From Malacoplasma muris (GTDB lineage: Bacteria > Bacillota_I > Bacilli_A > Mycoplasmatales > Mycoplasmoidaceae), in the NCBI RefSeq assembly GCF_046774425.1, contig NZ_CP177248.1:310001-374000 (forward strand): 64,000 nucleotides of DNA, in the 5' to 3' direction. Below, piece after piece: positions 1 through 8,626 of the stretch. How positions within the stretch are numbered: position 1 is the first letter of the stretch; every line of letters begins with the position of its first letter. The position numbers were made by a program, and so were the translations under genes. The notes beneath the pieces are model-generated. The model was not told the DNA's origin. It saw nothing but the letters and a program-made list of their open reading frames with translations, and did no database searches.

Positions 1-1
1 A

Positions 2-463
2 ATAGATTTTATCAAAACAAGCAACACTTGCATTGGTAAAGATATTTTAGTTCAACATGAATATGTTGAAATTATAAATGATAACAATAATATTCAAAAA
101 GAATTGAATAGTAAATCAATCTGTGGGACAATAGAAATAACTCAAGGAAAGCAAGAAATGAAGATAGATAAAACAGATTTAATTCTTCAGGAAATTAAAA
201 ACATGAATGATAGAGTTAACAATATAAACGATGAAATTAAAAATATGAAAAATGATTTCAATGAATTCAAAGTTGAAGTAAAATATGAATTTAAAAAAGT
301 GAATGCAAGATTAGATAATGTTGAAAAAGATTTCAATGAATTTAAAGTTGAGGTAAAGGAGGAATTTAAAAAAGTAAATTCAAGATTAGATATTGTTGAA
401 AATGACATTAAAGATATAAAAAACTGTCCAACAATTAAATCTGAATTAAATATTTCTAAATAA
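2..463 (+). CDS. coiled-coil family protein, copy 1 (5' end outside window)
   Basis: This is the 3' part of a gene whose start lies before the window; the reading frame is open from base 2 to TAA at 461-463. The sequence matches 1635-2097 base for base as far as I can read, so it is a recent duplicate of copy 4. The visible protein has a short non-helical part with Cys residues (SNTCIGKDIL, SKSICGTIEI), then a charged helical tail with two 25-residue units of the type NEFKVEVKxEFKKVNxRLD, and a conserved end CPTIKSELNISK. The layout (small N-terminal domain plus variable coiled coil) recalls the DUF16 proteins of M. pneumoniae, but I see no convincing sequence match. No signal peptide or membrane segment is visible. 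Function unknown. Confidence 0.8.
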   Translation: MDFIKTSNTCIGKDILVQHEYVEIINDNNNIQKELNSKSICGTIEITQGKQEMKIDKTDLILQEIKNMNDRVNNINDEIKNMKNDFNEFKVEVKYEFKKVNARLDNVEKDFNEFKVEVKEEFKKVNSRLDIVENDIKDIKNCPTIKSELNISK

Positions 464-504
464 ATTCACAAATTTTTATAATTTCAAAATTTCTTAACGT
501 TTTT

Positions 505-534
505 ATATATGAAGGGTTGTTGCGCTTCATATAT
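505..534 (+). promoter_or_regulatory. leader hairpin of coiled-coil copy 2
   Basis: Perfect 10-bp stem (ATATATGAAG with CTTCATATAT) around the loop GGTTGTTGCG, followed by a T run, as in an intrinsic terminator. A TATAAT box lies upstream at 477-482 and the AAGGAG ribosome site begins at 546, so the hairpin would sit in the 5' leader of the next gene as well as after the previous one. The same element precedes every complete copy of the family. Confidence 0.7.
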
Positions 535-556
535 TTTTTATTTCCAAGGAGTAAAT

Positions 557-949
557 GTGAAAAATAAAAGAATTGATTTAAATAAAAGTGAAACTCAATC
601 TGGATCTTTTAATAAGAGACAGCTAATAGATTTTATTAAAGCAAGCAATACTTGCATTGGTAAAGATATTTTAATTCAACATGAATATATTGAAATAATT
701 GATGTCAACAATAATATTCAAAAAGAATTGAATAGTAAATCAATCTGTGGGACAATAGAAATAACTCAAGGAAAACAAGAAATGAAAATAGATAAAACAG
801 ATTTGATTCTTCAAGAAATTAGAAACATAAAAAATGATTTCAATGAATTTAAAGTTGAAGTAAAAGATGAATTGAAAACAATAAGGAATGACATTAAAGA
901 TATAAAAAATTGTCCAACAATTAAATCTGAATTAAATATTTCTAAATAA
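557..949 (+). CDS. coiled-coil family protein, copy 2
   Basis: 130-residue protein starting at GTG 557, chosen because AAGGAG at 546-551 sits five bases upstream and because the first residues (VKNKRIDLNK) are shared by all copies. The N-terminal 80 residues are nearly identical to the other copies, with conserved Cys in SNTCIGKDIL and SKSICGTIEI. The helical tail is the shortest of the family: one NDFNEFKVEVKDEL segment with no RLDNVE unit, then NDIKDIKN and the common end CPTIKSELNISK. It is most similar to copy 5 at the N terminus. It carries its own -10 box and leader hairpin, so it may be a separate transcription unit. No membrane segment; likely cytoplasmic. Function unknown. Confidence 0.8.
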   Translation: MKNKRIDLNKSETQSGSFNKRQLIDFIKASNTCIGKDILIQHEYIEIIDVNNNIQKELNSKSICGTIEITQGKQEMKIDKTDLILQEIRNIKNDFNEFKVEVKDELKTIRNDIKDIKNCPTIKSELNISK

Positions 950-990
950 ATTAACAAATTTTTATAATTTCAAAATTTCTTAACGTTTTT

Positions 991-1020
991 ATATATGAAG
1001 GGTTGTTGCGCTTCATATAT
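991..1020 (+). promoter_or_regulatory. leader hairpin of coiled-coil copy 3
   Basis: Same 10-bp stem and same loop as at 505-534, followed by TTTTATTT and then AGGAG at 1031-1035. A TATAAT box lies at 963-968. It acts either as terminator of copy 2, as a leader attenuator of copy 3, or both. Confidence 0.7.
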
Positions 1021-1040
1021 TTTTATTTCAAGGAGTAAAT

Positions 1041-1475
1041 GTGAAAAATAAAAGAATTGATCTAAATAAAAATGAAACTCAATCTGGATCTTTTAATAAG
1101 AAGCAGCTAATAGATTTTATCAAAACAAGCAACACTTGCATTGGTAAAGATATTTTAGTTCAACATGAATATGTTGAAATTATTGATGATAACAATAATA
1201 TTCAAAAAGAATTGAATAGTAAATCAATATGTGGGACAATAGAAATAACTCAAGGAAAGCAAGAAATGAAAATAGATAAAACAGATTTAATTCTTCAAGA
1301 AATCAGAAACATTAATTTTGAGATTAGTAATATTAAAAATGATTTCAATGAATTCAAAGTTGAAGTAAAAGACGAATTTAAAAAAGTGAACGAAAGATTA
1401 GGTAATGTTGAAAATGACATTAAAGATATAAAAAATTGTCCAACAATTAAATCTGAATTAAATATTTCTAAATAA
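1041..1475 (+). CDS. coiled-coil family protein, copy 3
   Basis: 144-residue family member starting at GTG 1041 with AGGAG at 1031-1035. The N-terminal domain keeps the conserved KNKRIDLNK, SNTCIGKDIL and SKSICGTIEI segments. The tail holds one complete unit (NDFNEFKVEVKDEFKKVNE followed by RLGNVE) before NDIKDIKNCPTIKSELNISK, so it is one 25-residue module longer than copy 2, apart from small indels. Heptad-like spacing of Ile, Leu, Val and Phe predicts a coiled coil and hence oligomer formation, possibly with the other copies. No export signal is seen. Function unknown. Confidence 0.8.
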   Translation: MKNKRIDLNKNETQSGSFNKKQLIDFIKTSNTCIGKDILVQHEYVEIIDDNNNIQKELNSKSICGTIEITQGKQEMKIDKTDLILQEIRNINFEISNIKNDFNEFKVEVKDEFKKVNERLGNVENDIKDIKNCPTIKSELNISK

Positions 1476-1515
1476 ATTATTAAATTTTATAATTTCAAAA
1501 ATTTTTAACGTTTTT

Positions 1516-1545
1516 ATATATGAAGGGTTATTGCACTTTATATAT
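1516..1545 (+). promoter_or_regulatory. leader hairpin of coiled-coil copy 4
   Basis: Variant of the shared hairpin: left arm ATATATGAAG, right arm CTTTATATAT, loop GGTTATTGCA. The one changed base in the right arm turns a G-C pair into G-U, so pairing is kept, which supports an RNA structure. TATAAT lies at 1488-1493 and AAGGAG at 1556-1561. Confidence 0.68.
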
Positions 1546-1566
1546 TTTTATTTCCAAGGAGCAAAT

Positions 1567-2097
1567 GTGAAAAATAAAAGAATTGATCTAAATAAAAATG
1601 AAACTCAATCTGGATCTTTTAATAAGAAGCAGCTAATAGATTTTATCAAAACAAGCAACACTTGCATTGGTAAAGATATTTTAGTTCAACATGAATATGT
1701 TGAAATTATAAATGATAACAATAATATTCAAAAAGAATTGAATAGTAAATCAATCTGTGGGACAATAGAAATAACTCAAGGAAAGCAAGAAATGAAGATA
1801 GATAAAACAGATTTAATTCTTCAGGAAATTAAAAACATGAATGATAGAGTTAACAATATAAACGATGAAATTAAAAATATGAAAAATGATTTCAATGAAT
1901 TCAAAGTTGAAGTAAAATATGAATTTAAAAAAGTGAATGCAAGATTAGATAATGTTGAAAAAGATTTCAATGAATTTAAAGTTGAGGTAAAGGAGGAATT
2001 TAAAAAAGTAAATTCAAGATTAGATATTGTTGAAAATGACATTAAAGATATAAAAAACTGTCCAACAATTAAATCTGAATTAAATATTTCTAAATAA
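1567..2097 (+). CDS. coiled-coil family protein, copy 4
   Basis: 176-residue family member starting at GTG 1567 (AAGGAG at 1556-1561). It is the complete version of the gene cut at the left window edge. The tail has an extra MNDRVNNINDEIKNMKN segment and two 25-residue modules (about residues 105-155) before the common C-terminal end. Because 1-463 and 1635-2097 match and the next genes also correspond, the block of about 1,634 bp looks tandemly duplicated. The tail is very rich in Lys, Glu and Asp and is predicted helical. Function unknown. Confidence 0.8.
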   Translation: MKNKRIDLNKNETQSGSFNKKQLIDFIKTSNTCIGKDILVQHEYVEIINDNNNIQKELNSKSICGTIEITQGKQEMKIDKTDLILQEIKNMNDRVNNINDEIKNMKNDFNEFKVEVKYEFKKVNARLDNVEKDFNEFKVEVKEEFKKVNSRLDIVENDIKDIKNCPTIKSELNISK

Positions 2098-2138
2098 ATT
2101 CACAAATTTTTATAATTTCAAAAGTTTTTAACGTTTTT

Positions 2139-2168
2139 ATATATGAAGGGTTGTTGCGCTTCATATAT
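2139..2168 (+). promoter_or_regulatory. leader hairpin of coiled-coil copy 5
   Basis: Same stem and loop as at 505-534, with a T run after it and AGGAG at 2181-2185. TATAAT lies at 2111-2116. Confidence 0.7.
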
Positions 2169-2190
2169 TTTTTATTTCCAAGGAGTAAAT

Positions 2191-2754
2191 GTGAAAAATA
2201 AAAGAATTGATTTAAATAAAAGTGAAACTCAATCTGGATCTTTTAATAAGAGACAGCTAATAGATTTTATTAAAGCAAGCAATACTTGCATTGGTAAAGA
2301 TATTTTAATTCAACATGAATATATTGAAATAATTGATGCCAATAATAATATGCAAAAAGAATTGAATAGTAAATCAATCTGTGGGACAATAGAAATAACT
2401 CAAGGAAAGCAAGAAATGAAAATAGATAAAACAGATTTAATTCTTCAAGAAATTAGAAATATTAAAGATGATTTCAATGAATTCAAAGTTGAAGTAAAAA
2501 ATGAATTTAAAAAAGTGAATGCAAGATTAGATAATGTTGAAAAAGATTTCAATGAATTCAAAGTTGAAGTAAAAGATGAATTTAAAAAAGTTAATAATGA
2601 AATCAAAAAAGTGAATTCAAGATTAGACAGTGTTGAAAAAGATTTTAGTGAATTCAAGATTGAAATCAAAGAAGAGTTGAAAACAATAAAGAATGACATT
2701 AAGGATATAAAAAATTGTCCAACAATTAAATCTGAATTAAATATTTCTAAGTAA
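2191..2754 (+). CDS. coiled-coil family protein, copy 5 (longest)
   Basis: 187-residue member starting at GTG 2191 (AGGAG at 2181-2185). The N-terminal domain matches copy 2 almost exactly. The tail has three modules of the NEFKVEVKxEFKKVN type, the second lengthened by seven residues (NNEIKKV), a step of one heptad. Last gene of the array; after it the hairpin-and-gene pattern stops and an (AT)n tract begins. The family series of none, one, two and three modules across copies suggests growth and loss by recombination between 75-bp repeats. Function unknown. Confidence 0.8.
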   Translation: MKNKRIDLNKSETQSGSFNKRQLIDFIKASNTCIGKDILIQHEYIEIIDANNNMQKELNSKSICGTIEITQGKQEMKIDKTDLILQEIRNIKDDFNEFKVEVKNEFKKVNARLDNVEKDFNEFKVEVKDEFKKVNNEIKKVNSRLDSVEKDFSEFKIEIKEELKTIKNDIKDIKNCPTIKSELNISK

Positions 2755-2794
2755 ATTTAATTTATTAATTTTGTATGTAAAAACTAGCAAAACG

Positions 2795-2819
2795 ATATAT
2801 ATATATATATATATATATA
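2795..2819. repeat. (AT)n microsatellite, 25 bases
   Basis: Uninterrupted alternating A and T about 110 bases before the lipoprotein gene at 2930. A possible -35 box TTGACT follows at 2838-2843, so a change in tract length would alter DNA just upstream of that promoter. Confidence 0.9.
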
Positions 2820-2929
2820 AAAGTGATAATAGAATATTTGACTCTTTTTTAATGCTTAAAAATAAAAATAAATAATAATAAAATTATTTTTAGTGTAAAA
2901 TTCTTTTGTAAAAAATAAAGGAGTTAATA

Positions 2930-3478
2930 ATGCTAGAAAGAAAAAATGTTTTAAAATTATCATTATCCTTCTTAGTTGGTAGTGTTAGTGTAATCACACC
3001 ACTTTTTGTTTTAACTTCTTGTAAAAATGATGTTATTTCAAAAGATTCAGAGGATGCCATAATAAAACACACAGAATTTTTTTCTTGTAAAATAGATGAC
3101 AGATTTGTAGTTAGTAATGGTATTAAAATGCATATAAATGTGTCGCAATTTAAAAATTTTCCATCACTAGATAGAAATGAAATTGTTGATAAAAAATTAA
3201 TTAATTCAAATTTAATATTTGATAATATTGATCTTTTTGTTAAGCCTGGAACACACAATATTACTTCAGCAGATAAAATAATAATGCATGCTTTATACAT
3301 AGATAGTTTGCAAAATAAACCAACCATTTCTTTTGCTTTTTATTTTGTAAAAGAATCAATATATGCAAATGGAAAATTGAATCAAAGTTATTCACCAATT
3401 CAAATAAGTAATAGTGGTATACATCACATTAGTCCACTTTTTTTTACATTAAAAGGTGATTGAATAAATGAAAAATAA
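2930..3478 (+). CDS. predicted surface lipoprotein
   Basis: 182-residue protein starting at ATG 2930 with AAGGAG at 2918-2923. The N terminus has Lys/Arg residues, a hydrophobic stretch (LSLSFLVGSVSVITPLFV) and the lipobox LTSC, so the Cys near residue 27 is probably lipidated and the protein anchored on the outer face of the membrane. A TGA at 3461 is read as Trp; the gene then runs five more codons to TAA 3476-3478. The mature part (about 155 residues) shows no motif I recognise. It stands alone, followed by an (AT)n tract and a terminator. Both flanks carry simple repeats, which fits a variably expressed antigen, but that is only an inference. Confidence 0.8.
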
Positions 3479-3487
3479 GAGTAAATA

Positions 3488-3508
3488 ATATATATATATA
3501 TATATATA
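3488..3508. repeat. (AT)n microsatellite, 21 bases
   Basis: Alternating A and T starting ten bases after the stop codon of the lipoprotein gene, between the gene and its terminator. It mirrors the tract at 2795-2819 on the other side of the gene. Confidence 0.9.
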
Positions 3509-3514
3509 CTTTGT

Positions 3515-3567
3515 AAAATAGACGTATTTTTTCAATGATATTTGGTTAAATATGTCTATTTTTTTAT
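3515..3567 (+). terminator. intrinsic terminator of lipoprotein gene
   Basis: Stem AAAATAGAC (3515-3523) with GTCTATTTT (3554-3562), extended inward by a G-U pair and TATTT/AAATA, followed by a T run. Confidence 0.75.
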
Positions 3568-3818
3568 GTAATGTTTTTCAATATATTAATTGCACTATAT
3601 TCTATTCTATTTATAAAAATGATGTAAATAACTATTTTTACATTATTGTATGCAAAAAAATACTAATTTTTATTAAAGAATTAGTAAAATTAGATTAGCA
3701 TTTATGCATAAAAGACATTATTAATTATTGTTTTAACTTATTAAGTTGTTTTACTTGTTATTGTTTGTATAAATGTATTAAAATAATTATGTATGCAAAA
3801 AATGAAAGAAGGATGAAT
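3568..3818. other. intergenic region upstream of PDH operon
   Basis: About 250 bases with no supported gene. It holds a small hairpin (TACTAATT with AATTAGTA, about 3660-3687) and a direct repeat GTATGCAAAAAA at about 3648-3659 and 3791-3802; the second copy lies just before the pdhA ribosome site. A promoter for the operon should be here, but no box pair stands out in this A+T-rich background. Confidence 0.5.
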
Positions 3819-4895
3819 ATGTTGATTAACAAATTTGACCAACAAACTGAAACTTATTCAGTTTTAGACATTAATGGAGAAATAACTCAATTAGGTTATA
3901 AAATTCCATTAACAAATGAACAAATTCATAAAGCATTTTATTTAATGAAATTAAGTAGAAGACTTGATGAAAGAATGTTACAAATGCAAAGACAAGGTAG
4001 AATGTTGACTTTCCCTCCTAACATGGGTGAAGAAGCTTTACAAGTTGCATCTGTATTTGGTATGGATAAAAATGATTATTATGTACCAGCATTTAGATCA
4101 GGAGCTGTTGCATTAGCAATGGGATGTCCTGCATGACAATTAATGTTGTTATGAAATGGTAATGAATGAGGAAATGTTGCTCCTGAAGGTGTAAACTTTT
4201 TACCTCCAAATATTACTATAGGTGCACAATATTCTCAAGCAACTGGAATTGGTTTTGCTTTAAATTATAAAAAACTTCCAAATGTTGCTGTTACTGTAAT
4301 TGGTGATGGTGGAACATCTGAAGGTGAATTCTATGAAGCTATGAACTTTGGTAATGTAAGAGGAGCTCAAACAATTTATTGTGTAAATAACAATATGTGA
4401 GCTATTTCTACTCCAACTCATAAAGAAACAGTTCAACTTGATATTGCTGCAAAAGCAATTGCTGCTGGTATGCCATATATTAAAGTTGATGGAAATGATA
4501 TCTTTGCAAGTTATGAAGCTTTTGTTGAAGCAAGAGAATATGTTGTTACAAATAAAAAACCTATTTTAATTGAGTTTGTAACTTATAGACAAGGTCCACA
4601 CACTACAAGTGATAATCCAAGAGTGTATAGATCTGAAGAATATGAAGCAGAACATAATAAAAAATGTCCTATTTCAAGACTTGAAAAATACATGTTAGCA
4701 AATGGATTGATTACTCCAGTTGAAATTGCTGAGCTTGAAGCTAAAATTGAAGCTGAAATTACTGAAGCTACAAATATAATGGAAAGCAAAAAAGCTGTTA
4801 CAATTGATGAAGTTTTTGATTATACATATGCTAACAACTATGATGAATTAAAAGAACAAAAACAAGAAGCTAAAAGAATCTTTGGTGGTAAATAA
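3819..4895 (+). CDS. pdhA: pyruvate dehydrogenase E1 alpha subunit
   Basis: 358 residues, the usual length for a bacterial E1-alpha. With PdhB it forms the thiamine-diphosphate-dependent E1 that decarboxylates pyruvate and transfers acetyl to the lipoyl group of E2. The TPP-binding motif runs from GDGG (residues 162-165) to NNN (190-192). Other family stretches are RRLDERMLQMQRQGR near residue 50 and TYRQGPHTTSDNP near 260. ATG 3819 is chosen over ATG 3813 because AGAAGG at 3807-3812 is then six bases away. Several TGA codons are read as Trp (first at 4134). First gene of the five-gene operon; pdhB starts two bases after its stop. Confidence 0.95.
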
Positions 4896-4897
4896 TT

Positions 4898-5893
4898 ATG
4901 TCTAAAATTACTGTAAACAATATTGAAGCATTGAATAATGCTATTGAATTAAACATGAGAAAAGATCCAAACATTTTACTTTGAGGTGAAGATGCTGGAT
5001 TTGAAGGTGGTGTTTTTAGAGCCACTCAAGGGTTACAAGAAAAATTTGGTGAAGAAAGAGTGTTTGATGCTCCAATTGCTGAAGCATCAATTGTTGGTGC
5101 TGGTGTAGGTGCTGCTCTTGCTGGTTTAAAACCAATCGTAGAAATTCAGTTCTCAGGTTTTTCTTTCCTAATTATGCAACATTTATTCTGTCATGCAGCA
5201 AGAATTAGAAATAGATCTAGAGGAAGATGAACTTGTCCTTTAGTTGTTAGAATGCCAATGTCAGGTGGAGTAAAAGCACTTGAACACCACTCTGAAGCCT
5301 TAGAAGCAATTTATGCTCATATTCCAGGAATTAAAGTTGTAATGCCTTCAACTCCTTATGATACAAAAGGATTGATGACAGCAGCTATTAATGATCCAGA
5401 TACTGTTGTATTCTTTGAACCAAAAAGATTATATAGATCATTTAAGCAAGAAATTCCTGAAGAATTATATGAAGTTGAAATTGGTAAAGCTAATGTAATG
5501 GTTGAAGGAAATGATGTAACTATTGTATCTTATGGAGCACAAGTTCATGATAGTCTTGAAGCTATTAATCAATTAAAAAAATCTCATCCAAATATTAGTG
5601 TGGAATTAATTGATTTAAGAACAATTAAACCTCTTGATGTAAAAACAATTATTAAATCAGTGAAGAAAACAGGTAGATTGTTAGTTGCTCATGAAGCTGT
5701 TAAATCACATGGTCTAGCAAGTGAAATTATTACACTTGCAAATGAATTAGCTTTTTATCATTTAAAAGCTGCTCCAGTTAGAGTGACTGGTTGAGATATT
5801 ACTGTTCCTTGACCACAAGGTGAAAAATATCATATGGTTACTCCTGAAAGAATAGTTGAAAAAGTGGTAGAATTAGTAAATACTAAGGAGTAA
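4898..5893 (+). CDS. pdhB: pyruvate dehydrogenase E1 beta subunit
   Basis: 331 residues, typical for E1-beta. It completes the E1 heterotetramer; the beta subunit supplies part of the TPP site and binds E2. Family stretches visible are LLWGEDAGFEGGVFRATQGL (about 27-46), DAPIAEASIVGAGVGAALAG (about 62-81), RMPMSGGVKALEHHSEALEA and the C-terminal VAHEAVKSHGLASEI. ATG 4898 follows the pdhA stop by two bases, pointing to translational coupling. TGA codons at several sites encode Trp. Its last codons contain AAGGAG (5885-5890), which serves as the ribosome site for pdhC. Confidence 0.95.
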
Positions 5894-5902
5894 TAAAATT
5901 TT

Positions 5903-7219
5903 ATGTATTCATTTAAATTTGCAGATATAGGTGAAGGAATTCACGAAGGTAAGGTTAGTGAAATTCTTGTTAAAGAAGGTGATGCTGTAGTTGATGGAAA
6001 GGATTTAATTGTTGTTGAAACTGATAAAGTTACAACTCCAATTGCTTCTCCAGTAAATGGTGTTATTAGCAAAGTATTAGTAAAAATAGGTGACACTATT
6101 CATGTAGGTCAAGAACTATTTTTAATTGATACTGATGGAGGAAGTGGATCAAGTTCTACAAGTTCAGCTAGTACTTCAGCATCAGTTGAAACTAAGAGCG
6201 AACCAAAACCTGCACAAGAATCATCAGGTGGTGGTGCAAGTGTAGTTGGTCAAGTTAAAGTTTCTGATGACTTATTACCATCTTTTGGTAGTCAAAATGT
6301 TTCATCTTCTACTACTGTAGTTGAAAATAAAGAAATATTAGCAAGTCCTGTAGCTAGAGCAGTTGCTTTAGAAAAAGGAATTTCTTTGTCAACAATCAAA
6401 GGTACAGGCCCTTTGGGTAGAATATTAAAAGAAGATGTTTTAAAAGCTAGTGGATCAAGTGGTAGTATTTCTTCAAGTAGTTCAACTACTGTAACTACTC
6501 CTACTTCAGTAAAAATTTCTGGTCAAGATGTTGCTATTGAAACTACATCTATGAGAAAAGCTATTGCTAAGGCAATGAAAGATTCTTGAGGAAATGTAGC
6601 TTATACAAATTTAGCTGTAGAAATTGATGTAACAGAATTATGACATCAAAGAAATAAATTTAAAGATTTAGTTTTAAAAGAAGAAGGAGTAAAATTGACT
6701 CTTCTTCCATTCATTGTAAAAGCTATTTCTAAAGCACTTGAAAAATTCCCAAAATTTAATGCTTTAGTTGATGAAGCTAAACAACAAATTGTTCAAAAAG
6801 GTAATATTAATATTGGAATAGCAATTGATACAAAAGATGGATTAATTGTTCCAAATATTAAAGATGCTAATTTTAAATCAATTTTAGAAATTGCTAAAGA
6901 AATAAGTGATTTAGCTCAAAAAGCAAGAGATAAAAAAATTCAAATGAATGATTTATCAAATGGTACATTCTCAATTTCAAATTATGGATCATTAGGAGCA
7001 AGTTTTGGTGTTCCTGTAATTAAATATCCAGAAGTTGCGATTGCAGGTATTGGTTCTTTAGAAGATAAAATTAAAAAAGATGGTTTACATTTTGTAGAAA
7101 GAAAAGTAATGTATTTAACAATTGCTGCAGATCATAGATGAGTTGATGGTGGCGACATTGGAAGATTTGCAAGCAAAATTAAACAATATCTTGAAAACTT
7201 CACTTTATTATTTATTTAA
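5903..7219 (+). CDS. pdhC: dihydrolipoyl acetyltransferase, E2 of PDH
   Basis: 438 residues. E2 core of the complex; it moves acetyl from E1 to CoA by its swinging lipoyl arm. Domains in order: one lipoyl domain (about 1-77) with the lipoylated Lys in ETDK, K42; a Ser/Thr/Gly/Pro-rich linker; a peripheral subunit-binding domain (about 147-181, ASPVARAVALEKGI to LGRILKEDVLK); a second Ser-rich linker; and the acyltransferase domain with the HxxxDG motif at H411 to G416, where TGA supplies the Trp. The gene ends at TAA 7217, seven residues beyond the usual family end. AAGGAG at 5885-5890 is 12 bases before ATG 5903. Confidence 0.95.
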
Positions 7220-7225
7220 TTAAAA

Positions 7226-8626
7226 ATGAGTAAATACGATTTAATAGTTATTGGTAGTGGTCCAGGAGGATACATTGCTGCTGAGTATGCAGCTAAACAA
7301 GGGTTGCATACTCTTATTATAGAATCAGATAATTTTGGTGGAGTTTGTTTAAATAAAGGTTGTATTCCAACTAAAACATTACTTAAATCATCTAAAGTAT
7401 TAGAATACTTAGTAGAAGCTAATAAATATGGAATTGAAGGATTATCAAAAGAAGGCATTTCTTTGAATTGACCTAAAATTCAAGAACGTAAAAATAATGT
7501 AGTAAAACAATTACAAAACGGAATTGGCGGTTTATTAAAGAGCGCTAAAGTTGAGGTTATTAAAGGTATTGCTACTGTTTTATCAAACAATACAGTATCT
7601 GTTAATGACACTATTATTGAATTTGATAAATTAATTGTAGCAACTGGTAGTACTCCAAGAAAATTTACAAATATTCCTGGTTTTGAACAAGGATATGCAT
7701 CAGGAAAATTGATTACATCAGATGAAGCACTTGTATTAAGTGAAATACCAAAGAAATTAACAGTAATTGGTGGTGGTGTAATTGGTGTAGAGTTTGCTAC
7801 TTTATATGCAGGATTGGGTTCTCAAGTTACAATTCTTCAAGGTGTTGATAGAATTCTTGAGGTATTAGACAATGATATTTCAAAGGAAATAACTTCATTA
7901 TTGCAGAAAGAAAATGTTAATATTATAACTAATATTAATTTGGTTGAATTCAAGGATAATAATGTAGTTTATACAATTAATGGAGAAACTAAAGTTGATG
8001 ATGCTGATGTTGTTTTAGTATCTGTTGGTCGTGTTCCAACTTCAGACTGTGTAAAACAAATTGGTGTAAATTTAGAAAAAAATGGATCAATTATTACTAA
8101 TGAACACATGCAAACAAACTTTGAAAACATTTATGCTATAGGTGATTGTACTAGTAGAATTATGCTAGCTCATACTGCTCATAAAAATGCTTTAGTAGCA
8201 GTAGATCATATTCTAAATAAACCAAATAAATATGAACCATTAAAAGTTCCTTCTTGTATTTATACTCATCCAGAAGTTGCATCTATTGGTTATACTGAAG
8301 AACAATTAATTGAAAAAAATATTCCATATTATAAGGGTAAAACTCCAATGACTCATATTGGTAAAGCATTAGCTGATGGTGAATCAAAAGGATTTTTAAA
8401 ATTATTAGTGGGAAAAGAATATGGTGAAATTTTAGGTTGTCATATTGTTGCATCTACAGCAAGTGATATTATTAGTGAAATAGCATTAGCAATGGAACTT
8501 GAAGCTACAATATATGATTTAACAAATACTATTCACCCACACCCTACAATTAGTGAAATAGTTTGAGAAACTGCTAAAAAAATATTAACTGATAACTTTA
8601 AAGATAAGAAATGATTTAAAAATTAA
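7226..8626 (+). CDS. pdhD: dihydrolipoyl dehydrogenase, E3 of PDH
   Basis: 466 residues. FAD-dependent E3 that reoxidises dihydrolipoamide with NAD+. The N-terminal FAD motif is GSGPGGYIAAEYA (about 11-23). The redox disulfide is C41 and C46 in GGVCLNKGCIPTK. The NAD motif is GGGVIGVEFATLYAGLG (about 180), the second FAD motif YAIGDC (about 305), and the C-terminal active-site stretch is HPHPTISE at H437-E444. No lipoyl domain is fused at the N terminus, unlike some mycoplasma E3 proteins. The stop codon overlaps the start of lplA by one base (TAATG). Confidence 0.95.

Noticed and set aside
505..2168. Regularly repeated hairpins considered as a CRISPR-like array
   Set aside because: The intervals are full genes of several hundred bases rather than short unique spacers, and no cas gene is near.
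2445..2699. Minus-strand open frames opposite the coiled-coil tails
   Set aside because: They are mirror images of the Lys/Glu/Phe-rich repeats, start within them and have no ribosome site.
104..2754. Assignment of the coiled-coil family to DUF16
   Set aside because: The layout is similar, but no shared motif could be shown by eye; a profile search would be needed.
3819..8626. Apparent breakage of pdhA-pdhD and most long genes into fragments by TGA codons
   Set aside because: The fragments are in the same frame, TGA falls where family members have Trp, and stops at gene ends are TAA or TAG. This is the Mollicutes code, not a set of pseudogenes.
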